From JBBRMQ01 sp038230775 (GTDB lineage Bacteria; Acidobacteriota; Thermoanaerobaculia; Gp7-AA8), in assembly GCA_038230775.1 (NCBI GenBank), contig JBBRMQ010000277.1, positions 1-5,039 on the forward strand: a stretch of 5,039 bases of DNA, written 5' to 3'. Position numbers and translations under genes: made by a program. The notes under the pieces were generated by a model, which worked only from the letters and a program-made list of their open reading frames with translations, did no database searches and was not told the origin of the DNA. The stretch's first letter is position 1. Every line of letters starts with the position of its first letter. Positions 1-5,039 of the stretch are shown here, piece after piece.

Positions 1-1
1 C

Positions 2-718
2 GCCCTCCTCACCGACTTCGGGACGCGAGATCCGTACGTTGCGGCGATGAAAGGTGTGATTGCCTCGCGGACCGATGCGCCGGTCATCGACCTGACGCAC
101 GAGATCGCCCCCTTCGATGCCTGGGAAGCAGCGTTCTTCCTGCGCGACATCGTGCGGTTCTGGCCGGCAAAAACGATCTTCGTGGTGGTCGTCGATCCGG
201 GCGTCGGTTCTTCGCGGCGCATCGTTGCTGTGCAGACGGATCGCGGGATCTTCCTCGCGCCGGACAACGGCTCGCTCCACTTCATCGAAGGAAAGGCATA
301 CTCGCTCGAGAACGCGTCGATGTTCCTGCCCGATGGTTCCACGACGTTCCACGGACGCGATCGATTCGCGCCGGTGGCCGCCGTTCTCGCCAATGGCGCC
401 GCGATCGAGTCTCTGGGCCCCGTGATCGATGATCGACGCCAACTCGATTACGTCCCGCCGACGCACTCACGCGGCACGATCGTCCGCATCGATCGGTTCG
501 GCAACGCCATTACCGACCTTCCGGTGACGCGCGGCACCTTGAGAACCGCGCGCGGCGCCACCATCTCGCGATGGTCGGCCGCCTACGAAGGGGAGGGTCC
601 GTTTCTCATCATCGGCTCGACGGGCTGCGTCGAGATTTCGATCGGCCAGGCCAGCGCGGCAGAGCTCTTGCAGCTTCGCCGCGGTGATCGGGTCGAAATC
701 GTTGAGGATGGCCACTGA
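2..718 (+). CDS. SAM hydrolase (SAM hydroxide adenosyltransferase, DUF62 family), 5'-truncated by window edge
   Basis: The reading frame is already open at base 2 and enters with ALLTDFGTRDPYVAAMKG, the family's N-terminal signature. The ATG at 47 is therefore internal, and probably only a few residues are missing. Known family members (PF01887, related to fluorinase and chlorinase) hydrolyse S-adenosylmethionine to adenosine and methionine in the cytoplasm. The Asp-Arg-His triad of the hydroxide-using members is visible. Counting from the first visible residue, Asp65 lies in DPGVG, Arg72 follows seven residues later, and His117 lies in FHGRDRF. The C-terminal domain has the FGNAITDLP stretch expected around the nucleoside site. 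About 238 residues are visible, close to the usual family length. The spacing favours a hydrolase over a halogenase. The stop overlaps the start of the next gene, so the two are probably translated from one mRNA. The physiological role of this family is poorly understood. Confidence 0.93.
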   Translation, partial: ALLTDFGTRDPYVAAMKGVIASRTDAPVIDLTHEIAPFDAWEAAFFLRDIVRFWPAKTIFVVVVDPGVGSSRRIVAVQTDRGIFLAPDNGSLHFIEGKAYSLENASMFLPDGSTTFHGRDRFAPVAAVLANGAAIESLGPVIDDRRQLDYVPPTHSRGTIVRIDRFGNAITDLPVTRGTLRTARGATISRWSAAYEGEGPFLIIGSTGCVEISIGQASAAELLQLRRGDRVEIVEDGH

Positions 719-2384
719 AGTCCCGCGCCGCCACCGCTTCCGGCGATTCGTTGCGCCGCTGTTCATTCCGCTCGCGATCCTGATCGCGCTTCTCTTCCTC
801 GTCGCGTGGATGCCAGTGCGCCAGGCGCGCGACGCGTGGAAGAACGGCCACGATCCGGAGGCCATCGCGATCGCGGAGCGATGGGTGAAGCTCCACCTCT
901 GGTCCCGACAATACTCCCAGGTCCTCGGCGCTGCGTACTTGAGCGTCGGCAACTCGACGGCCGCGTCGCCGTACCTGCGTTCCATCGGCAGGCCGATGAT
1001 CTCGGCGATCGACAAGGCGGACGTGGCGCGGCGGCTCTTTGCGCACGAGCGCTACGCCGACTTCCTGGCGTACGACGCGGCGTCGCACGATCGCGACGAG
1101 ACTCCGGACGTCGCGCTCTACCGCGCGGCAGCGGCGGCGGCGACCGGCAAGTTGGATCAGGCTGAGAGCGCGCTCAAGGCCATCGATGCATCGAAGGTCG
1201 ACCGCACGAAGTACGAGTGGTTGAAGACATCGATCGAACAGCGAAAGAGCGGGCGAGTGCCGTATGTGCTCGATCGCAACGGCGACACGATCGGTGCCTA
1301 CCGGCCGCAATCCAACGACGTTGTCGCGATCGACGCGGCGTTTGCGCCGCTCATCGATCGCGATGCAGGCGCGCTGACCATCGGCGCGCTGATGCCGAAG
1401 CTCGGCGTGAACGACACGATCGAGACCACGCTCGACCCGTTCGTGCAGAGGGCGGCGCTCGAGGCGCTCAAAGGTTTTCGCGGCTCTTTGGTGGCGATCG
1501 ATCCACGCACGAACGAGATCCTCGCTATCGCGTCCTCTCCCGGAAAGGGCGCCATCGCGAATCTGGCCATCGAACATCAATACGAGCCCGGCTCCGTCAT
1601 CAAAGTCCTGACGGGCCTCAATGCGTTCACCAACGGCGTCGACGTCGATGCGATGTTCCCGTACGTCTGCAAGGGGGAGCTGATGATCGACGGCCGCCAT
1701 TTCGGCGACTGGCTTCCGCAGGGTCACGGGAAACTGAGCACGATCGACGATGCGCTCGCCCAGTCCTGCAACGTCTACTTCGCCGACCTCGGTCTCCACA
1801 TCGGGCGCGACAAGCTCGGGAAATTCATGGAGGCGTCGGGCTTCAACGGCACCACCAACCTCGGCGTGATGGATGCGCCGCTCGGAAAGACGGATCAGAG
1901 CGAAGTCTTCAACAACTTCGAGACCGGATTCCTGGCGATCGGCCTGCAGCACGAGACGATCAACGCGCTGCATCTCTCGATGCTGGCCTCGATGGTCGCG
2001 AATCGCGGCATGCTGTCGACGCCGCGTTTCCTGCGGCAGCGGCGCAGCATCGTGGGCGACGTGGTGATGAGCGCCCGAACCTCTCCGCCGGCACGGCTCG
2101 CTTCCGCCGCGGCGGCGGACCGCATGACTCACGCGATGCAGGCCGTGGCGAACAGCCCGAAAGGAACCGGCCGGCGCGCGCTCGTCGAGGGCATCTCGAT
2201 CGCCATGAAAACGGGTACGGCCGGAGAGCGGAAAAGCGGACTCGAAGCGCTGATCATGGCGTTCGCCCCGGTGGAATCGCCGAAGATCGCCTTCGGGGTG
2301 ATTGCCGAGGATGCGGGGCCGGCCGAGTTTGCGGGGGCGAAGATCGCGCACGACTTCATGGAGCAAATGAAGTCCAGACTGTGA
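708..2384 (+). CDS. Membrane-anchored penicillin-binding protein transpeptidase with TPR-like N-terminal region
   Basis: This 558-residue protein looks like a monofunctional (class B-like) D,D-transpeptidase that cross-links peptidoglycan on the outer face of the inner membrane. Residues about 11-36 form one basic-flanked transmembrane anchor (FVAPLFIPLAILIALLFLV). Residues about 40-185 are Ala-rich and helical, resembling degenerate TPRs, in place of the usual large PBP dimerisation domain. A short YVLDRNGDTIGAY segment then leads into the catalytic domain, from about residue 235 to the end. Its signature is complete: Ser296-Val-Ile-Lys299 in YEPGSVIKVLTG, Ser353-Cys-Asn355, and Lys501-Thr-Gly503 in MKTGTAGE. 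TLDPFVQRAALEAL and GSLVAIDPRTNEILAIASSP are also typical of PBPs. The chosen ATG overlaps the upstream stop by 11 bp, suggesting translational coupling. An in-frame GTG at 684 would add eight residues. Neither start has a well-placed Shine-Dalgarno sequence; GAGG abuts the ATG. It could belong to an FtsI, PBP2 or PbpA-like lineage, and I cannot say which. Confidence 0.9.
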   Translation: MATEVPRRHRFRRFVAPLFIPLAILIALLFLVAWMPVRQARDAWKNGHDPEAIAIAERWVKLHLWSRQYSQVLGAAYLSVGNSTAASPYLRSIGRPMISAIDKADVARRLFAHERYADFLAYDAASHDRDETPDVALYRAAAAAATGKLDQAESALKAIDASKVDRTKYEWLKTSIEQRKSGRVPYVLDRNGDTIGAYRPQSNDVVAIDAAFAPLIDRDAGALTIGALMPKLGVNDTIETTLDPFVQRAALEALKGFRGSLVAIDPRTNEILAIASSPGKGAIANLAIEHQYEPGSVIKVLTGLNAFTNGVDVDAMFPYVCKGELMIDGRHFGDWLPQGHGKLSTIDDALAQSCNVYFADLGLHIGRDKLGKFMEASGFNGTTNLGVMDAPLGKTDQSEVFNNFETGFLAIGLQHETINALHLSMLASMVANRGMLSTPRFLRQRRSIVGDVVMSARTSPPARLASAAAADRMTHAMQAVANSPKGTGRRALVEGISIAMKTGTAGERKSGLEALIMAFAPVESPKIAFGVIAEDAGPAEFAGAKIAHDFMEQMKSRL

Positions 2385-2406
2385 TGGCGCGCTAGAATGG
2401 GGAACG

Positions 2407-2790
2407 ATGGCGACGGGTCGTGAGCGACGGAAGACCGAGCGTTACGAGACCGCCAGCATTCCGGTCCAGCTTTCGGACATCAATGCGGAATTAATCGACT
2501 TGTCGCTCAGCGGAGCGGCGGTGATCCATCGCTCGCCAGTGAAAGCGGGCAGCTCCGTCACTCTGATCTTTCCGAGCCATGGCGGCTTCTACATCCCGTG
2601 CAGCGTGCTGCGCTCGGTGGTGCAGGTGCGCCGCGGCGACGGCGCGCCGGAGTACGTGTTCCGCTCCGCGATCCAGTTCAGTCCGATTCCGCCGGAGCAG
2701 GAGCCGTCCCTGCACGAGTTCATCGAGATTCAGATCCAGAAGCTCGACGAGAAGAAGCGCGAGGCCGGCGAGCTACCGCCGGAGGACTGA
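2407..2790 (+). CDS. PilZ-domain protein, probable c-di-GMP receptor
   Basis: This 127-residue protein is essentially a single PilZ domain. The two halves of the c-di-GMP binding signature are intact: RxxxR at residues 8-12 (RKTER, within ERRKTERYETA) and DxSxxG at residues 31-36 (DLSLSG). They are followed by beta-strand-like segments (VTLIFPSHGGFYIPCSVLRSV) and a charged C-terminal helix rich in Lys and Glu. Stand-alone PilZ proteins are cytoplasmic adaptors that change partner binding when c-di-GMP is present, often affecting motility, exopolysaccharide or envelope functions. The partner here is unknown. The gene starts 22 bp after the transpeptidase stop, so co-transcription is likely. 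A GGGGA at 2399-2403 is a slightly tight ribosome binding site. TAGAAT at 2393-2398 resembles a -10 box but has no -35 partner. The last 18 bp overlap the 3' end of the convergent lipoprotein gene. Confidence 0.93.
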   Translation: MATGRERRKTERYETASIPVQLSDINAELIDLSLSGAAVIHRSPVKAGSSVTLIFPSHGGFYIPCSVLRSVVQVRRGDGAPEYVFRSAIQFSPIPPEQEPSLHEFIEIQIQKLDEKKREAGELPPED

Positions 2791-3078
2791 CATCTCCTCG
2801 AACACCCGGTCGACCGCGCGCTGATCGCCGCGCGCGTAGGCCGCGTCGATCCTCTTCACGTATTCATCCGGGGTCAGCGGAAAGACCCGATCGTTTCCAC
2901 CTTTGCGCTCCTTCACTTTCTCGGCACCGATGAGCGAGCGTACGTAAAGCGTTTTCTCGTTCGGGGACATGTGCTGCCATTTCGCGCGATCGACGTGATT
3001 CGAGCAGGCGAGGAGCAGCAGGAACAGTGTGAGGGCCGGCTTGAGCCGGCCATGACCGGCTGAAGCCGGTCCACACAC
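2773..3078 (-). CDS. Small putative lipoprotein, unknown function; 5' end built from repeat DNA
   Basis: The function is not recognised. The frame encodes a plausible type II signal peptide, GRLKPALTLFLLLLAC: basic n-region, leucine-rich core, and the lipobox LLAC with Cys25 when counted from the GTG at 3078. The mature part is about 77 soluble, charged residues, including MSPNEKTLYVRSLIGAEK and LTPDEYVKRIDAAYARGD. It looks like a small helical envelope lipoprotein. The start is uncertain. No ATG lies upstream of the signal peptide in this frame, and the in-frame start codons are GTGs at 3078, 3222 and 3240. The 3078 start has no Shine-Dalgarno sequence but puts the signal peptide at the N-terminus. 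The 3240 start directly follows the nadE stop, has GGGTGA upstream, and would add 54 residues of hexapeptide repeat encoded by the array. The basic n-region (GRLKPA) is encoded by an inverted repeat, so the original start may have been overwritten. The 3' end overlaps the PilZ gene by 18 bp, tail to tail. Confidence 0.6.
   Translation of the reverse strand: MCGPASAGHGRLKPALTLFLLLLACSNHVDRAKWQHMSPNEKTLYVRSLIGAEKVKERKGGNDRVFPLTPDEYVKRIDAAYARGDQRAVDRVFEEMSVLRR
3034..3051. repeat. Perfect inverted repeat, 8-bp arms, 2-nt centre
   Basis: GGCCGGCT and AGCCGGCC flank a TG centre, giving a compact GC-only stem on either strand. It lies inside the 5' coding part of the lipoprotein gene and encodes the basic n-region of its signal peptide. 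No T-run follows on either strand, so it does not look like an intrinsic terminator. It is probably an interspersed REP-like palindrome belonging to the same repeat family as the neighbouring array. Confidence 0.85.
3054..3071. repeat. Second perfect inverted repeat, 8-bp arms, 2-nt centre
   Basis: GACCGGCT and AGCCGGTC flank a GA centre. It sits two bases from the first inverted repeat and differs from it in the outer arm base pairs and the centre. Its right half, GAAGCCGGTC, is also the start of the first 18-bp unit of the tandem array, so palindrome and array are physically fused. The array may have grown from this half-palindrome; this is an inference. Confidence 0.85.
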
Positions 3079-3241
3079 CGAAGCCGGCTTAGATACAGAA
3101 GCTTGCTTACACCCAGAAGCTTGCTTACACCCAGAAGCTTGCTTACACCCAGAAGCTTGCTTACACCCAGAAGCTGGCTTACACCCAGAAGCTGGCTTAC
3201 ACCCAGAAGCTGGCTCACACACAGAAGCCGGTTCACACACC
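3062..3241. repeat. Tandem array of ten 18-bp units (consensus GAAGCTKGCTTACACCCA)
   Basis: Ten contiguous 18-bp units start at 3062, 3080, 3098, 3116, 3134, 3152, 3170, 3188, 3206 and 3224, with no spacers or indels. Units 3-6 (GAAGCTTGCTTACACCCA) are identical. Units 7 and 8 are identical to each other and differ from 3-6 by one base. Units 1, 2, 9 and 10 are more divergent and lean towards a CCGG core, so identity falls from the centre to the edges. Unit 2 contains the perfect palindrome AAGCCGGCTT, and units 3-6 each contain AAGCTT. Because 18 is a multiple of three, several frames stay open; on the minus strand one frame reads as a six-residue repeat of the type ASGCKQ. The array fills the whole space between nadE and the lipoprotein gene, and its last base is part of the nadE stop codon. 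Confidence 0.95.
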
Positions 3242-4893
3242 TACTTCACCCAACGCGCTGGTTCCCGGCGCCAGCGCTGGGCGATCGGCATCTGCCGTCC
3301 GCTGCCGAACGCTTTGGATGACACGCGGATCGTCGGCGCGGCCTGCCGGCGCTTGAACTCGTTCGTGTCGACCGTTTTCAGAATGCGCTCGACGAGCGCG
3401 CGATCGAATCCGGCGGCGACGATGGCATCGACTTCCTTCCACTCCTCGATGTACAGCTTCAGGATCCCGTCGAGCACTTCGTACGGCGGCAGCGTGTCCT
3501 GGTCCGTCTGATTGGGACGCAGCTCCGCGGATGGCGGTTTCGTGATCGAAGAGTGCGGGATGACTTCGTGCTCGCGATTGATCCACGCCGCCACGCGGTA
3601 GATCATCGTCTTGTACACGTCGCCTAACAACGCCAGGCCGCCGGCCATGTCGCCGTACAGCGTGCAGTAGCCGACCGCCATCTCCGACTTGTTGCCGGTC
3701 GACACCACCATCGCGCCAGTCCGGTTCGACCATGCCATGAGGATGTTGCCGCGGATCCGCGCCTGGATGTTCTCGTTCGTGGTGTCGAATTTCTCGGTGC
3801 CGAAGAGCGTGTTGACCGACTTCTCGTACGGCTGATAAATCTCCGCGATCGGCGTGATGTGAAACGCGATGCCGAGGTTTTTCGCCAGAGCGCGTGCGTC
3901 GTCGATGCTGCCCTGCGACGAGAACGTCGACGGCATCGCGATGCCGGTCACGTGTTCGGCGCCGAGGGCCTCGACGGCGATCGCCGCGGTGACGGCGGAG
4001 TCGATGCCTCCGGAGAGTCCGATGACCACATCCTTGAAGCCGCATTTGCGGATGTAGTCGCGCAGCCCAAGGATCAGGCCGCGCCCGATTTCCTCGGCCG
4101 TGTCGCCGGCGATGTAGTCGCAGCGGTCTCCCGCGATGTTCACCAGGGACTCGTGCTCCTCGAACGCCGGCGCGCAATAAACGGTCTCGCCCTTCGCGTC
4201 GATCACGATCGACGAGCCGTCGAACAGCAGCTCGTCGTTGCCGCCGATCTGGTTCACATAAACGAGAGGAGCGTCGTAGCGCTGCGCAATCTTCGAGAAG
4301 ATGTCGTAGCGCGCTTTTCGTTTTCCGGCATTGAACGGCGAGGCGGAGATGTTGAGCAGGATCTTCGCGCCCTGCCGCGCGAGCTGATCGACGGGGTTGT
4401 CGCAGTAGATCTTGGTGCCGAGGAGCTCGTCGTCGAACCAGAAGTCTTCGCAGATGCTGACGCCGACCGTGACGTCGCCGAGCCTGGTGACGGAAACCGA
4501 TTTCGCCGGCTCGAAGTAGCGCAGCTCGTCGAAGACGTCGTACGTCGGGAGCAGCGACTTGTGCTGCTGCCCGATGATCTTGCCGTTCTGCGCGATGACC
4601 GCGGTGTTGTGCAGAGGTTTGCCGCACCACGCCTCGCTGCGCGTGATGCAGCCGAAAATGAGAGCCGTCGAGCCGGTCATCGTGGCGATCGCGTCCCGCA
4701 CTTCGAGGGCGGCGTTGACGAAGACCTCGCGATCGAGAAGGTCGCGCGGCGGGTAGCCGGTGACGGCCAGCTCCGGCACCATCACGACGTCCGCGCCGGC
4801 GCGAACACCGTTGTCGTACACGCGACGGATTATCTCGGCGTTCGAGCTCAATGCGCCGATGGTGGGGTTGATCTGGCCGATGTAAATCTTCAC
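3241..4893 (-). CDS. nadE: Glutamine-dependent NAD+ synthetase
   Basis: This cytoplasmic enzyme makes NAD+ from nicotinate adenine dinucleotide, ATP and glutamine, the last step of NAD biosynthesis. The 550-residue protein has the full two-domain form. The N-terminal nitrilase-type glutaminase domain (about 1-265) shows the catalytic triad Glu41 (VPELAVTGYPPRDLL), Lys112 (QHKSLLPTYDVFDE) and Cys148 (SICEDFW). The C-terminal synthetase domain (about 270-550) has the ATP PP-loop SGGIDS at 294-299, STGNKSEMAVGY, and the usual KAFGSGRQMPIAQ ending. The length matches bacterial two-domain enzymes. I chose the GTG at 4893 because it gives MKIYIGQINPTIG, the normal family N-terminus. The frame stays open to a GTG at 5028, but the extra 45 residues are unlike the family and overlap a divergent gene. 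A GTG at 4902 is a lesser alternative. No strong Shine-Dalgarno sequence precedes either start. All catalytic residues are present. Confidence 0.96.
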   Translation of the reverse strand: MKIYIGQINPTIGALSSNAEIIRRVYDNGVRAGADVVMVPELAVTGYPPRDLLDREVFVNAALEVRDAIATMTGSTALIFGCITRSEAWCGKPLHNTAVIAQNGKIIGQQHKSLLPTYDVFDELRYFEPAKSVSVTRLGDVTVGVSICEDFWFDDELLGTKIYCDNPVDQLARQGAKILLNISASPFNAGKRKARYDIFSKIAQRYDAPLVYVNQIGGNDELLFDGSSIVIDAKGETVYCAPAFEEHESLVNIAGDRCDYIAGDTAEEIGRGLILGLRDYIRKCGFKDVVIGLSGGIDSAVTAAIAVEALGAEHVTGIAMPSTFSSQGSIDDARALAKNLGIAFHITPIAEIYQPYEKSVNTLFGTEKFDTTNENIQARIRGNILMAWSNRTGAMVVSTGNKSEMAVGYCTLYGDMAGGLALLGDVYKTMIYRVAAWINREHEVIPHSSITKPPSAELRPNQTDQDTLPPYEVLDGILKLYIEEWKEVDAIVAAGFDRALVERILKTVDTNEFKRRQAAPTIRVSSKAFGSGRQMPIAQRWRREPARWVK

Positions 4894-4903
4894 ACCGCTC
4901 ACT

Positions 4904-4933
4904 TTGTCGATCTCGCCCCGCTTTTGCAAGAAT
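4904..4933 (+). promoter_or_regulatory. Weak candidate sigma70-type promoter for the right-edge gene
   Basis: TTGTCG at 4904-4909 and AAGAAT at 4928-4933 each match four of six consensus positions, separated by 18 bp. They lie in the 60-bp gap between the divergent starts of nadE and the gene at 4954. This placement would give a very short leader just ahead of the ribosome binding site. The match is weak and could be chance. I found no convincing promoter for nadE, whose control region would lie at about 4894-4990 on the other strand. Confidence 0.25.
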
Positions 4934-4942
4934 GCGGCAAGC

Positions 4943-4949
4943 GAGGTGA
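4943..4949 (+). promoter_or_regulatory. Strong Shine-Dalgarno sequence (GAGGTGA)
   Basis: GAGGTGA is a seven-base match to the complement of the 16S rRNA tail. Its GAGG core ends seven bases before the ATG at 4954. It is the best ribosome binding site in the window. It argues for a real gene on the plus strand here, and therefore against extending nadE upstream to 5028. Confidence 0.75.
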
Positions 4950-4953
4950 ATGG

Positions 4954-5039
4954 ATGTCGGAAGAGTTCGGAACAGTCAGTGCGAAGAAAGGGGATCGGGC
5001 GCGGGAGATCACGCGTCTTCGCGAACACTATCGAGGCCA
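4954..5039 (+). CDS. N-terminus of an unrecognised, charged helical protein, cut by window edge
   Basis: From the ATG at 4954 the frame is open to the end of the window and gives 28 residues: MSEEFGTVSAKKGDRAREIT, then RLREHYRG. Basic and acidic residues alternate, predicting a soluble amphipathic helix with no signal peptide or membrane segment. The main support is the well-placed GAGGTGA ribosome binding site, the plausible composition and the divergent arrangement with nadE. An overlapping ATG at 4950 in another frame is also open, but it sits directly against the Shine-Dalgarno sequence and its product looks less protein-like. No function can be assigned from so short a piece. Confidence 0.65.
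   Translation, partial: MSEEFGTVSAKKGDRAREITRLREHYRG

Noticed and set aside
609..2366. 585-codon open frame on the minus strand across the transpeptidase gene
   Set aside because: It lies antisense to a gene with complete PBP motifs. Its product is Arg/Asp-rich with no recognisable domain, as expected of a shadow frame in GC-rich codon usage.
1217..2395. 392-codon plus-strand frame inside the transpeptidase gene
   Set aside because: It is an Arg-rich frame-shifted shadow with no motif, and the PBP frame is unambiguous.
2393..2398. TAGAAT as a -10 box for a dedicated PilZ promoter
   Set aside because: No -35-like sequence lies at 16-18 bp spacing, and the gene sits 22 bp after its neighbour, so co-transcription is simpler.
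3034..3071. Rho-independent terminator formed by the two palindromes
   Set aside because: The stems are strong, but no run of T follows on either strand, and they lie at the start of a gene rather than after one.
3062..3241. CRISPR array
   Set aside because: The units are contiguous with no unique spacers, 18 bp is too short for a CRISPR repeat, and no cas genes are nearby.
3103..3321. Plus-strand 72-residue protein with LLTPRS repeats
   Set aside because: It is only the tandem array read in another open frame, continuing antisense into nadE, with no ribosome binding site or domain.
3233..4630. 465-codon open frame on the minus strand overlapping nadE
   Set aside because: It is a shifted frame of nadE with a low-complexity Arg-rich product; the real frame carries every NadE motif.

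Overview
The window is GC-rich and gene-dense. It looks like a free-living bacterium with a peptidoglycan wall, c-di-GMP signalling and lipoproteins. The 18-bp GAAGCCGG-type repeats between genes resemble repeats I associate with Acidobacteriota and similar high-GC soil bacteria. That placement is a low-confidence impression. No ribosomal RNA or other phylogenetic marker is present to settle it.

Left half, plus strand (2-2790): three genes read left to right and are probably co-transcribed. The first is the nearly complete 3' part of a SAM hydrolase (SAM hydroxide adenosyltransferase, former DUF62). The second overlaps its end by 11 bp. It is a membrane-anchored penicillin-binding transpeptidase with SVIK, SCN and KTG active-site motifs behind a TPR-like helical segment. 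The third, 22 bp further on, is a small PilZ-domain protein with an intact c-di-GMP binding signature.

Middle, minus strand (2773-3241): a small putative lipoprotein gene converges on the PilZ gene, and the two coding ends overlap by 18 bp. Its 5' end runs into two adjacent perfect inverted repeats, followed by ten head-to-tail 18-bp units (3062-3241). The array fills all the space up to the nadE stop codon and ends inside that codon. This is the most unusual part of the window.

Right half (3241-5039): a complete two-domain, glutamine-dependent NAD+ synthetase gene (nadE) lies on the minus strand, with its best start at the GTG at 4893. A second gene, cut by the window edge, starts divergently at 4954 behind a strong Shine-Dalgarno sequence. 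The two start codons are 60 bp apart.

The genes do not form one obvious pathway. SAM turnover, wall synthesis, c-di-GMP sensing and NAD synthesis look like ordinary chromosomal neighbours. I see no phage, transposase, toxin-antitoxin or defence genes, no tRNA or rRNA, and no CRISPR. The points worth a second look are the repeat array with its effect on the lipoprotein 5' end, and the unusual architecture of the penicillin-binding protein.
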